Of a stretch of DNA of 42,432 nt, positions 1-10,893 are shown one piece after another. The position numbers and the translations under genes are program-made. Location of the stretch: NCBI GenBank assembly GCA_012515595.1, contig JAAYYA010000050.1, positions 1-42,432 of the forward strand, read 5' to 3'. This DNA is from Actinomycetales bacterium. Lineage in GTDB: Bacteria; Actinomycetota; Actinomycetes; Actinomycetales; Dermatophilaceae. Each line of letters begins with the position of its first letter. Position 1 is the stretch's first letter. The notes beneath the pieces were generated by a model. The model was given only the letters and a program-made list of their open reading frames with translations, had not been told where the DNA came from and made no database searches.

Positions 1-64
1 CGACGCGCCCGGTGGCACTCAGGACCGCAACACGACGCGCCCGGTGGCACTCAGGACCGCAACG
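1..64. repeat. Two tandem 32-bp repeats (CGACGCGCCCGGTGGCACTCAGGACCGCAACa/g) just 3' of the carbonic anhydrase gene; partial third copy from 65
   Basis: Direct reading: 1-32 and 33-64 differ only at the last base; continues as ccgcgcgcccggt. Confidence 0.9.
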
Positions 65-93
65 CCGCGCGCCCGGTCGTTGGTGGAGGCCGG

Positions 94-599
94 TCAGACG
101 AGGTGCTCGAGCAGGCCGGTGTCGACGTCATACAGGAAGCCGCCGACCTTGGCGCGGGCGCCGATGAGCGGGTGGCTGGTCACCCGGTGGACGTCCTCCA
201 CGAGGGCGGCGTGCTGGTCGGGGACGACGTGGAAGTGCTGCCACCAGGCGTCCATCCCGGACAGCTCGGTGATCTTGTCGCGGAACTCGTTCTCCGACAT
301 CTTGGACATCGCGCACCGGGTGTGCGGGACGATCATGATCCGGTTGACGTTGAGCAGGTGGACGCCGAGGACCAGGGCCTCCAGCGCGGCGTCGGTGACG
401 CGACCACCGGGGTTGCGGAAGATCTTGGCGTCGCCGTGGGTCAGCCCGACCATGGCCAGCGGCTCGATGCGGGAGTCCATGCAGGTCACGATGGCCACCC
501 CCTGCTGGGCGATGCCGTCGAAGCCGCCGAGGGCGAAGTCCTGGCCGTAGTCGCGGTTGCGCTCCAGCAGATCCGCGAAGTCGTCGGGGGAGGGGGTCA

Positions 600-600
<1 letters not shown>
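94..600 (-). CDS. Beta-class carbonic anhydrase
   Basis: CMDSR...PHTRCAM zinc-binding motifs, NPGGRVTD; stop adjacent to 3' repeat; ATG overlaps stop of upstream fumarase gene. Confidence 0.92.
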
Positions 601-2333
<1,733 letters not shown>

Positions 2334-2511
2334 GCCCGCAGCCTAGACCGTGGCGAATCCTCGGCGTTGTGCGGTGGCGCAGGTCACACAATGAGTGTTC
2401 TATGGATTGCGTCAATAAGAGGAGTCCCCGGGTCTCCTCCGGCTGAACGACTGCGGAAGCCCCCGCCGACACCAGCCGGGAGCGGACCACGTTCTGACGA
2501 AGGAGCCAGAT

Positions 2512-3816
2512 GTGAGCAGACACAGATCACGCTCCAGGGTGATAGTGGCGCTCTGTGCCGCGTCCGCGCTGGTCGGGTTGACGGCCTGCGGTGGCAGCGA
2601 GGACAGCACGCGCCTGACCTGGTACATCAACCCGGACGGTGGCGGATCGAACCCTGAGGGGAAAGGTCAGGCCCAGATCGCGGCTCAGTGCACGGAGCAG
2701 GCCGGCGGCGCGTACTCCATCGAGGTCCAGCTGCTGCCCAACAGCGCCAGCGACCAGCGGCAGCAGCTGCTCCGCCGGCTCGCGGGCGGCGACGCGAGCG
2801 TCGACCTGATGAGCCTGGACCCGCCGTTCATCCCCGAGTTCTCCCAGGCGGGGTTCCTGGCCCCGGTGCCCGAGGACATGGTCGAGACTTTCACCGAGGA
2901 CCGGGTCGAGTCCTCGGTCACCGCCTCCACCTGGAACGACGAGCTCGTCACCGTGCCCTTCTGGGCCAACACCCAGCTGCTCTGGTACCGCAAGAGCATC
3001 GCCGAGGCCGCTGGGCTGGACGTCGAGGGTGGCAACGTCACGTGGGAGCAGCTCGTCGAGGCCGCCGAGTCCCAGGGTGTCACGATCGGCGTGCAGGCCA
3101 ACCGGTACGAGGGCTACACCGTGTGGATCAACGCCCTCATCGCCGGCGCCGGCGGTGAGATCCTGGTCAACCCCGGCCCCGACCTCGACGACATCGAGCT
3201 CGGCCTCGACAGCGACGCCGGTCGCACCGCGGCCAACATCATCCGCTCGGTCGCGGACGCCGGTGTCGGCGGGCCGTCGATGGGCACCTCCGACGAGACG
3301 GTGGCGCTCAACCTGTTCCAGGACCCCGACACCAGCGGCTTCCTGGTGAACTGGCCGTACGTGTGGGCCGCCTTCCCGGCCAACGGCGTCGAGTTCATCG
3401 ACGACATCGGCTGGGCGGTGTACCCCGCGACCAGCGACGAGGGCGACCCGGCGCCGCCCTACGGCGGAATCTCGATCGGGGTCGGCGCCTTCACCGAGGA
3501 CCCGGACCTGGCCTACCAGGCCGCCGAGTGCATCACCAACCACGAGCACCAGGTGCTCTACATGACCGGGACGGGTAACCCCGCCTCCCGGGCCGCCGTC
3601 TTCGACGAGCCCGAGGTCGTCGAGCAGTTCCCGATGGCGGACGTGATCCGCGAGTCGCTGGAGCAGGCCGTGCCGCGGCCGCAGACCCAGTTCTACGGCG
3701 ACCTGTCGACCGCCATCCAGCGCGAGTGGAGCCCGCCGAGCGGCGTCACCGAGGACACGCCCGCGCAGTCCGCCACCTTGATCATGCAGGTTCTGAGGGG
3801 AGAGGCATTGCTGTGA
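2512..3816 (+). CDS. lpqY: ABC transporter extracellular sugar-binding lipoprotein, LpqY-like (trehalose/maltose type)
   Basis: Signal peptide with lipobox LTACGG; family 1 solute-binding fold; RBS aaggag; first gene of SugABC-type operon. Confidence 0.8.
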   Translation: MSRHRSRSRVIVALCAASALVGLTACGGSEDSTRLTWYINPDGGGSNPEGKGQAQIAAQCTEQAGGAYSIEVQLLPNSASDQRQQLLRRLAGGDASVDLMSLDPPFIPEFSQAGFLAPVPEDMVETFTEDRVESSVTASTWNDELVTVPFWANTQLLWYRKSIAEAAGLDVEGGNVTWEQLVEAAESQGVTIGVQANRYEGYTVWINALIAGAGGEILVNPGPDLDDIELGLDSDAGRTAANIIRSVADAGVGGPSMGTSDETVALNLFQDPDTSGFLVNWPYVWAAFPANGVEFIDDIGWAVYPATSDEGDPAPPYGGISIGVGAFTEDPDLAYQAAECITNHEHQVLYMTGTGNPASRAAVFDEPEVVEQFPMADVIRESLEQAVPRPQTQFYGDLSTAIQREWSPPSGVTEDTPAQSATLIMQVLRGEALL

Positions 3817-4763
3817 GCACCGTCACCGACACACCCCCGACACGCAGACGCGACCAGCACCGGCCGAAGCTCTCGGACCGGGCCCGCGCCGAGCGCGCGC
3901 TCGGCTGGAAGCTCGCCGGTCCCGCCTTCGTCATCATGCTGGCGGTCACCGCCTACCCGATCCTCCAGGCGGTCTGGCTGTCGTTCTTCCGCTACCGGCT
4001 GACCGACCCGGACTCCCGGGAGTTCATCTTCCTGAGCAACTACTCGGTGATCTTCACCGACCCGCTGTTCTACCAGGCGCTGTGGAACACCGTGTTCATC
4101 ACGGTCGTCACGGTGGCCGTGGAGCTGGTGCTGGGCTTCGCCATTGCCATGCTGATGCACCGGATCGTGCTGCCGCGGCGGACGCTGCGCACGATCGTGC
4201 TGATCCCCTACTCGATCATCACCGTGGTCTCCGCGTTCGCCTGGCTCTACAGCTTCCGGACCGACACCGGCTACGTCAACGGCTGGCTGAACACGCTGAC
4301 CTTCGGGGCCTGGGACGCTTCCTTCGACTGGTTCGGCAGCTGGCTGCCGGCCATGGGCGTCATCATGATCTCCGAGATCTGGAAGACCACCCCCTTCATG
4401 TCGCTGCTGCTCCTGGCCGGCCTGGCCCAGATCGACGGCGCCATGGAGGAGGCCGCCAAGGTCGACGGCGCGACCTTCTGGCAACGGCTGTTCAAGGTGG
4501 TCCTGCCCAACATGAAGGCGGCCATCATGGTCGCGGTGCTCTTCCGGACCCTGGACGCCTTCCGCATCTTCGACAACGTCTTCGTCATGACCAGAGGCGC
4601 CAACAACACCGAGACACTGTCCACGCTGGCCTATAAACAGACCATCGACCGGGTCGAGATAGGGATGGGATCGGCCTTGTCGGTGGTCCTGTTCCTGCTC
4701 GTCTTTGCGATCGCCTTGATCTTTATCAGAGGCTTCAAGGTCGACCTGGCCGGATCGAAGTAA
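3813..4763 (+). CDS. sugA: Sugar ABC transporter permease, SugA/MalF-like
   Basis: GTG start overlaps preceding stop (GTGA); EAAKVDGATFWQRLFKVVLPNMK EAA loop; 6 TM segments. Confidence 0.88.
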   Translation: MSTVTDTPPTRRRDQHRPKLSDRARAERALGWKLAGPAFVIMLAVTAYPILQAVWLSFFRYRLTDPDSREFIFLSNYSVIFTDPLFYQALWNTVFITVVTVAVELVLGFAIAMLMHRIVLPRRTLRTIVLIPYSIITVVSAFAWLYSFRTDTGYVNGWLNTLTFGAWDASFDWFGSWLPAMGVIMISEIWKTTPFMSLLLLAGLAQIDGAMEEAAKVDGATFWQRLFKVVLPNMKAAIMVAVLFRTLDAFRIFDNVFVMTRGANNTETLSTLAYKQTIDRVEIGMGSALSVVLFLLVFAIALIFIRGFKVDLAGSK

Positions 4764-4773
4764 GGAGGCTGAC

Positions 4774-5610
4774 ATGGACGCCACACCCAAGCAGAAGTGG
4801 AGCCTGGCCGCGGTCTCGATCCCGGTCATGCTCTGGACCCTCGTCCCGCTGTTCTGGATCTTCTCCCTGGCGGTGAAGCCGCAGTCGATCCAGGCGGACA
4901 ACAAGTACTTCCCGCGGGAGTTCTCGTGGGAGAACTTCCAGCTCATCACGACCGGCACCGCCAGCGACCTGTTCAACCCCGCGCTGGTCAACTCCATCGT
5001 GGTCTGCCTGATCGCCACCGTGATCAGCGTCGTGCTCGCCACGTTCTGCGCCTACGCCATCGCCCGCCTGAACTTCCCGGGCAAGAAGCTGATCCTGCTG
5101 GTCTCGCTGGCCGTGTCGTTCTTCCCGGTGATCTCCCTGGTCACGCCGCTGTTCGACCTGTGGCGAAACATCGGGCTGTTCGACACCATCCCCGGTCTAG
5201 TCATCCCCTACCTGTCGCTGACCCTGCCGCTGTCCATCTGGGTCCTGTCGGCCTTCTTCCAGCAGATCCCCTGGGAGATGGAGCAGGCCGCGCAGGTCGA
5301 CGGTGCGACCAGCTGGCAGGCGTTCCGCCGGGTGATCGTGCCGCTGGCGGCCCCCGGGGTCTTCACCACCGCGCTGATCACCTTCTTCACGGCGTGGAAC
5401 GACTTCGTCTTCGCGATCTCGCTGACCTCGGAGAACGCCCGGACCGTCCCGGCGGCCCTGGCCTTCTTCACCGGGGCCAGCCAGTTCGAGCAACCCACCG
5501 GGGCCATCTCGGCGGCTGCGGTCATCGTGACCATCCCCGTCGTCATCCTGGTCCTCATCTTCCAGAAGCGCATCGTGGCCGGGCTGACCTCCGGCGCCGT
5601 CAAGGGCTGA
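4774..5610 (+). CDS. sugB: Sugar ABC transporter permease, SugB/MalG-like
   Basis: EQAAQVDGATSWQAFRRVIVPLAAPG EAA loop, 6 TM segments. Confidence 0.88.
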   Translation: MDATPKQKWSLAAVSIPVMLWTLVPLFWIFSLAVKPQSIQADNKYFPREFSWENFQLITTGTASDLFNPALVNSIVVCLIATVISVVLATFCAYAIARLNFPGKKLILLVSLAVSFFPVISLVTPLFDLWRNIGLFDTIPGLVIPYLSLTLPLSIWVLSAFFQQIPWEMEQAAQVDGATSWQAFRRVIVPLAAPGVFTTALITFFTAWNDFVFAISLTSENARTVPAALAFFTGASQFEQPTGAISAAAVIVTIPVVILVLIFQKRIVAGLTSGAVKG

Positions 5611-5637
5611 GGCCCGCCCAACCCAAGGAGAGTCTCA

Positions 5638-6897
5638 ATGGCACAGATTCAGCTCAAGGAGATCGGCAAGACCTACGCCGACGGCTACGAGGCGGTCAAG
5701 GGGGTCAGCATGGACATCGCCGACGGCGAGTTCATGATCCTGGTCGGCCCCTCCGGCTGCGGCAAGTCCACGCTGCTGCGGATGGTCGTCGGGCTGGAGG
5801 ACATCTCCTCCGGCGACATGCTCATCGACGGCAAGCGGGTCAACGAGCTCGCGCCCCGCGACCGCAACCTGTCGATGGTCTTCCAGAACTACGCGCTCTA
5901 CCCCCACCTGACAGTCTACGAGAACATCGCCTTCCCGCTGCGGCTCACCAAGGGCGCGGTGAGCGAGGAGGAGATCAAGCGCCGGGTGGCCGACGCGGCG
6001 GACATGCTCGAGCTCAACGACCACCTGGAGCGCAAGCCGGCCAACCTCTCCGGTGGCCAGCGGCAGCGGGTGGCGATGGGCCGGGCGATCGTGCGGGACG
6101 CGGACGCGTTCCTGTTCGACGAGCCGTTGTCCAACCTGGACGCCAAGCTGCGCGGCCAGATGCGCACGGAGATCGCCCGGATGCAGCGGCGCCTGGGGCA
6201 GACCACGATCTACGTCACGCACGACCAGACCGAGGCGATGACCCTGGGCGACCGGGTCACCGTGCTGAAGAAGGGCGTCGTGCAGCAGATCGCCTCGCCG
6301 CGCGAGCTCTACGAACAGCCGGTCAACCTGTTCGTGGCCGGGTTCATCGGCTCGCCGCCGATGAACTTCCTGCCGGCCCGCGTCGAGGGCAACACCCTGC
6401 AGCTGCCGTTCTGCGAGGTCAGCTTCGGCGACGAGTTCGCCGGCAAGGTCGCGGGCAAGGACCTGGTGATCGTCGGGCTGCGGCCGGAGTTCATCAAGGA
6501 CGCCGCGATCCAGGAGCCGATGGAGAACGCCATCCACTTCGAGGCGGACGTGGACGTCACCGAGTGGCTGGGCAACGAGCTCTACGCCTACGTCCCCTTC
6601 GAGGCCGACCCCTCGGTGCAGGCCAAGCTCGACGAGCTGGACCGCGACCTGGACGGCGAGGGCATGCGCACCCAGATGGTGGTCAACCTGGAGTCCCGTT
6701 CCCGGGTCCGGGAGGGCGAGCGGGCGAAGTTCTTCTTCGACCCGATGCTCATGCACGTCTTCGACCCGGAGACCGGCGAGAACCTCACCCGCAACGAGGA
6801 GGCGGCCGCGAAGATCGCCGCGGAGAGCGAGGAGGACCGCAAGCGGGCCCTGGACCGTGCCAAGCGGATGGAGGCGGAGGCCAGCGCCCCCGCCTGA
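5638..6897 (+). CDS. sugC: Sugar ABC transporter ATP-binding protein, SugC/UgpC/MsmK family
   Basis: Walker A GPSGCGKST, LSGGQRQRVAMGRA signature, Walker B, TOBE-like C-terminus. Confidence 0.9.
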   Translation: MAQIQLKEIGKTYADGYEAVKGVSMDIADGEFMILVGPSGCGKSTLLRMVVGLEDISSGDMLIDGKRVNELAPRDRNLSMVFQNYALYPHLTVYENIAFPLRLTKGAVSEEEIKRRVADAADMLELNDHLERKPANLSGGQRQRVAMGRAIVRDADAFLFDEPLSNLDAKLRGQMRTEIARMQRRLGQTTIYVTHDQTEAMTLGDRVTVLKKGVVQQIASPRELYEQPVNLFVAGFIGSPPMNFLPARVEGNTLQLPFCEVSFGDEFAGKVAGKDLVIVGLRPEFIKDAAIQEPMENAIHFEADVDVTEWLGNELYAYVPFEADPSVQAKLDELDRDLDGEGMRTQMVVNLESRSRVREGERAKFFFDPMLMHVFDPETGENLTRNEEAAAKIAAESEEDRKRALDRAKRMEAEASAPA

Positions 6898-6904
6898 GCG
6901 CGCG

Positions 6905-7840
6905 TCAGGAGGCCAGGTCCGAGCGGGTCGGTGCTGCGGCACCGGCCCGCTCGATCGTCCAGTGGGCGCAGGCGCCGGCCCGGTCGACGGCAGGTCGTAT
7001 GTCCTCCGCACGCGCCCTCCGCAGCCGGTCCCGGGCTCCTGGGTCACCCAGGTAGCCGGCGTCCAGCAGCCCGGAGAGCAGTCCGGCCATGAACGAGTCC
7101 CCGGCCCCGACCGTGTCGACCACCTGAGCCGCGGCGGCCGGGACCAGGTCCTGACCGCCCGTGGCGGGCAGGTGCAGCAGGGCGCCGGCGGGGCCGCGGG
7201 TGATGACCACCACCGACGGACCCAGCCGACCCCAGAGGTGAGCGACCTGCTCGACGGGTGCCCCGTCATACAGCCAGGTGACGTCCTCGTCGCTGGCCTT
7301 GACGACGTCGCTCCAGCCGATGAGCTCCTCGACGCGGGAGCGGACGTCGTGGGGCGCGCCCATGATGCTGGGCCTCAGGTTGGGGTCGTAGCTGAGGGTC
7401 GCCGTCGCCCGGGCCGCCTGCAGGGTCTCCAGGACGTGGCTGGCCCCGGGCTCCAGGGTGGCGGCGACGGACCCGGTGTGCAGATGGCCGGTCCCGGTGA
7501 GGTCGACGGCCGCCGGGAGGTCCCAGGCCAGGTCGAAGTCGTAGGTGGCCACGCCCTCGGCGTCCAGGCGCGCGGTGGCCGTGGAGGTCCGTGCCGCGGT
7601 CCGGCCGTGGGCGAGCCGGACCCCGGTCTGGAGCAGCTGGTCTGCGATGCGACGGCCGCGCGCGTCGGCGCCGAGGTGGGTGAGGAAGTCGACCGGGTGG
7701 CCGAGCTGGGCCAGGCCCATGGCGACGTTGGCGGGCGAGCCGCCGACATGCTCCGCAGGTCCCTCGGGGCCGAGGACGACGTCGATGAGCGACTCGCCGA
7801 CGACGAGCGTGCGAGCCGCAGCCGCGGGTTCCGACGTCAT
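6905..7840 (-). CDS. PfkB-family carbohydrate kinase (fructokinase-like)
   Basis: GGSPANVAMGLAQLG and DTVGAGDSFMAGLL PfkB signatures. Confidence 0.9.
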   Translation of the reverse strand: MTSEPAAAARTLVVGESLIDVVLGPEGPAEHVGGSPANVAMGLAQLGHPVDFLTHLGADARGRRIADQLLQTGVRLAHGRTAARTSTATARLDAEGVATYDFDLAWDLPAAVDLTGTGHLHTGSVAATLEPGASHVLETLQAARATATLSYDPNLRPSIMGAPHDVRSRVEELIGWSDVVKASDEDVTWLYDGAPVEQVAHLWGRLGPSVVVITRGPAGALLHLPATGGQDLVPAAAAQVVDTVGAGDSFMAGLLSGLLDAGYLGDPGARDRLRRARAEDIRPAVDRAGACAHWTIERAGAAAPTRSDLAS

Positions 7841-7871
7841 GACCGCGCGCAGCCGGGGGCCGACACGTCGC

Positions 7872-8897
7872 TCAGCTCGTGGCGCCGCGCCCGACCAGGT
7901 TGGCCACCTTGTCCAGCCGGTGGTGGGCCTGGATCTCCCGGAGGGTGCCGGACTTGGAGCGCATCACCAGGGAGTAGGTCACGGCCGACCCCGCACCGGC
8001 GTAGCGGACGCCGCGCAGTAGCTCGCCGTTGGTGATGCCGGTCGCCACGAAGAAGCAGTTGTCGCCGGTGACCAGGTCGTCGGTTGCCAGCACCGCGTCC
8101 AGGTCGTGCCCGGCGTCGATGGCCTTCTGCCGCTCCTCGTCGTCCTTGGGCCACAGCTTGCCCTGGATCACCCCGCCCATGGCCTTGACGGCGCAGGCGG
8201 TGATGATGCCCTCGGGGGTGCCGCCGATGCCGAGGAGCATGTCGATGCCGGAGGTCTCGCGGGCGGCCGCGATGCCGCCGGCGACGTCACCGTCGGTGAT
8301 GAACTTGAGCCGTGCTCCGGCCTCCCGGACCTCCTGGGCGAGCTGGTCGTGGCGGGGCCGGTCGAGCATGACGACCGTGACGTCCTCGACGCCGCGCTTC
8401 CTGGCCTTGGCGACGCGGCGAACGTTCTCCTTGACGGGGAGGCGGATGTCGACCACGTCCGCGGCCTCCGGGCCGACCACGAGCTTGTCCATGTAGAAGA
8501 CCGCGCTGGGGTCGTACATCGTCCCCTTCTCCGAGACCGCCATGACCGCGATCGCGTTGTCCATGCCCTTGGCGGTCAGAGTGGTGCCGTCGATCGGGTC
8601 CACGGCCACGTCGACCTGGGGCCCGGTGCCGTCGCCGACCTTCTCGCCGTTGAAGAGCATCGGCGCCTCGTCCTTCTCGCCCTCGCCGATCACGACGACG
8701 CCGTCCATGGCCACGCCCGAGATGACCTTGCGCATCGCGGCGACGGCCGCACCGTCGGCGCGGTTCTTGTCGCCCATGCCCACCCAGCGGGCGGCGGCCA
8801 GCGCCGCTGCCTCGGTGACGCGCACGAGCTCCAGCGCCAGGTTGCGGTCCGGGAGCACGGACTCGTGGGAGGTGCTGCGGGCGTCCTCTGTGGGCAT
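7872..8897 (-). CDS. glpX: Class II fructose-1,6-bisphosphatase
   Basis: [35 protein letters not shown]; full length. Confidence 0.95.
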   Translation of the reverse strand: MPTEDARSTSHESVLPDRNLALELVRVTEAAALAAARWVGMGDKNRADGAAVAAMRKVISGVAMDGVVVIGEGEKDEAPMLFNGEKVGDGTGPQVDVAVDPIDGTTLTAKGMDNAIAVMAVSEKGTMYDPSAVFYMDKLVVGPEAADVVDIRLPVKENVRRVAKARKRGVEDVTVVMLDRPRHDQLAQEVREAGARLKFITDGDVAGGIAAARETSGIDMLLGIGGTPEGIITACAVKAMGGVIQGKLWPKDDEERQKAIDAGHDLDAVLATDDLVTGDNCFFVATGITNGELLRGVRYAGAGSAVTYSLVMRSKSGTLREIQAHHRLDKVANLVGRGATS

Positions 8898-8969
8898 GGT
8901 GGCTCCTTGGGGGCAGGCGTCGTTGCTGGCTCGACACTACCGCCCGGCGCGGGATGGGACGATAGGAGC

Positions 8970-9560
8970 ATGAGCAGCCCGACGCAGACCCAGCCGACCT
9001 CCCCGCAGCAGGGGAGCAAGGCGGCCAACCGGCTGCGCAGCTACTCGGTCAAGAACATGATCTACTCGCTGCTGGCCGTCTTCGCCCTGGCCTTCGCGTG
9101 GTGGGCGCTGATGCCCAACCCGGACCGGCTGGAGCGGCGGCCGGTCGAGGTCGCCCCGGTGGCGGCCTACGCCGCGTCCGAGTCGGACGGGCCGGTGTGG
9201 ACCCCCGAGTCGCTGGGGGAGGGGTGGACCGCCAACTTCGCCACCTTCGAGACGTACGCCGGAGCGCTGTCCTGGCGGGTCGGCCTGGTCACCCCGGGCG
9301 AGGAGTACGTCGAGATCTCCCAGGCCGCCGACGCCACCGACGCGTGGGTCTCGGCCCTCACCGCGAAGGCGGGGGACGAGGCCGGCACCCGCACCATCAC
9401 CGGCCCCGACGGCCCGCAGGAGTGGACGGCCCGCGAGGGGGAGGAGCGCGCCGTCGTGCTCGGCCCGGCCGAGGGCCGCGAGGTCACCACGGTGGTCCGC
9501 GGCACCGCCGACTGGGACGAGATCGAGGAGTTCATCGGCCTCCTCGAGGTCGCCGACTAA
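8970..9560 (+). CDS. DUF4245 family membrane-anchored protein
   Basis: Single N-terminal TM then extracytoplasmic domain; divergent from glpX as commonly seen in actinobacteria; start ATG 8970. Confidence 0.8.
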   Translation: MSSPTQTQPTSPQQGSKAANRLRSYSVKNMIYSLLAVFALAFAWWALMPNPDRLERRPVEVAPVAAYAASESDGPVWTPESLGEGWTANFATFETYAGALSWRVGLVTPGEEYVEISQAADATDAWVSALTAKAGDEAGTRTITGPDGPQEWTAREGEERAVVLGPAEGREVTTVVRGTADWDEIEEFIGLLEVAD

Positions 9561-9562
9561 AC

Positions 9563-9692
9563 AATTTTCGCAGGGGTTTTGCGGGTCCATCCCGGATTTT
9601 CGTAGGGGTTTTGTCGGTCCCACCCGCATTTTCGTAGCGGTTTCGTACGCCCTCCACACAACTTCGCAGGGGTTTCGTACGTCTCCCGCACC
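9563..9692 (+). repeat. Four imperfect tandem copies of a 32-33 bp unit (approx. ATTTTCGTAGGGGTTTcGTacGcCCtCCcCaC)
   Basis: Copies at 9563, 9596, 9628, 9661; begins 2 nt after the DUF4245 stop. Confidence 0.85.
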
Positions 9693-9778
9693 TGGTCGGC
9701 CCTCCTGACTGATCCGTTGGGTGTCGGTGCGCCGGGCGGAGGGAGTATGACGCCCAGCCCGCCTGGCTCGACCCCCGG

Positions 9779-9903
9779 TGCCTCGTGGGTCAATCAGGTG
9801 CGCTCTGGGGGACCCCATCTTCCCCACGAGCCGACTGCCCTCGGACGGGGTGCCTCGTGGGTCAATCAGGTGCGCTCGGGGGGACCCCAACTTCCCCACG
9901 AGA
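9779..9903. repeat. Two direct copies, 72-bp period, each with inverted arms CTCGTGGG...CCCACGAG
   Basis: TGCCTCGTGGGTCAATCAGGTGCGCTC(t/g)GGGGGACCCCA(t/a)CTTCCCCACGAG at 9779 and 9851. Confidence 0.9.
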
Positions 9904-9929
9904 CGATGCTCCGGACGGGGGCAGCCGCG

Positions 9930-10032
9930 GGGTCAGGGGTCGAGCGGCGGCCGCGCGGGGTCAGGGGTCGAGCCCCCACGTCGAGGGATCGCCGCCACGC
10001 GCACGGCGGCCGCGCGGGGTCAGAGGTCGAGC
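9930..10032. repeat. Three copies of GGGGTCAGRGGTCGAG, the last straddling the 3' end of the GNAT gene
   Basis: Copies near 9930, 9957 and 10017; spacing about 28 and 60 bp. Confidence 0.75.
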
Positions 10033-10580
10033 GGTAGTCGCGGGGTCTCCGGCCAGGGGTCCGTGGCCAGCCGCGCGTAGGTGTGCACGTCGATCCGCAC
10101 CCCGTTGACCAGGAACTTCTCCCGCTCGATGCCCTCCTGGATGAACCCGGCGGCGCGCGCCACGCCACCCGAGGCGGGGTTGTTGGCGCGGTGCCCGAGC
10201 TCGAGCCGGTGCAGGAACATCTCGGTCAGCGCGTGGTCGGCCAGGGTCACGGCGGCGCGGGACATCCAGCCCTTGCCCCGGTGGTCACGGTGCATCCAGT
10301 ACCAGAACCACCCGGTCTCATTCTCCTGGTCGATCGAGCTGACCACGACCGCGCCGACCATGTGCCCGCCCAGGTCGATGGCCAGCGCCAGGCGCTCGCC
10401 GCGGCCCCCCATGAAGCTCACCCAGTTCTCCGCCTCCTCCAGGGTGCGGATGGTGCCTTGGCGGCGCATGTCGTCATCGTCGAAGGCGTCGAGAACCGCG
10501 GGGGCGTCGCGTTCCTCGATGACCCGAAGTCGAGGGAGGTCCGAGACGGCCCGCAGTCCCCGCGACCGCGCCTCAGGCAT
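10020..10580 (-). CDS. GNAT family N-acetyltransferase (RimJ/RimL-like)
   Basis: WFWYWMHRDHRGKGWMSRAAVTLADHAL...RLELGHRANNPASGGVARAAGFIQEG; start chosen at MPEARSRG. Confidence 0.85.
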   Translation of the reverse strand: MPEARSRGLRAVSDLPRLRVIEERDAPAVLDAFDDDDMRRQGTIRTLEEAENWVSFMGGRGERLALAIDLGGHMVGAVVVSSIDQENETGWFWYWMHRDHRGKGWMSRAAVTLADHALTEMFLHRLELGHRANNPASGGVARAAGFIQEGIEREKFLVNGVRIDVHTYARLATDPWPETPRLPLDL

Positions 10581-10884
10581 CGTCGCTGTCGTCCTCGTCG
10601 GGCTCATCCTGGTCATCGCCGCCCTCGTCCTGGGCGCCGACGCCAGCCCCCGCGGCGCCGACCCCGGCGCCCGCGGTGCCGCGGTCCAGCTGCTCCTGGG
10701 CCTGGTCGAGCTTGGCCTGACAGTGCGCCGCGAGCGCCTCCCCGCGCTCCCACAGCTCCATGGACTCCTCGAGCGAGGCGTTGCCGCCCTCGATCCGGGC
10801 CACGATCGCCACCAGCTCGTCCCGGGCCTCCTCATAGCTGAGGTCGGCGACGGGTGGGGGTTCTGCGGTGCGCTCGGTGCTCAT
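10573..10884 (-). CDS. xseB: Exodeoxyribonuclease VII small subunit
   Basis: LSYEEARDELVAIVARIEGGNASLEESMELWERGEALAAHCQAKLDQAQ. Confidence 0.92.
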   Translation of the reverse strand: MSTERTAEPPPVADLSYEEARDELVAIVARIEGGNASLEESMELWERGEALAAHCQAKLDQAQEQLDRGTAGAGVGAAGAGVGAQDEGGDDQDEPDEDDSDDA

Positions 10885-10893
10885 GGACCGACT

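Noticed and set aside
1-64. CRISPR-like ~32-bp repeats
   Set aside because: The repeats are directly abutting with no unique spacers, only 2-4 copies, and no cas genes are nearby.
4797-7055. 752-aa ORF on + strand, and many other long ORFs overlapping real genes (e.g. 3693-5042 -, 5635-7269 -, 13746-15425 +, 37681-40242 + N-terminal part)
   Set aside because: High-GC shadow ORFs in alternate frames; low-complexity Arg/Gly/Pro/Ala composition, while the overlapping frame encodes a recognised family.
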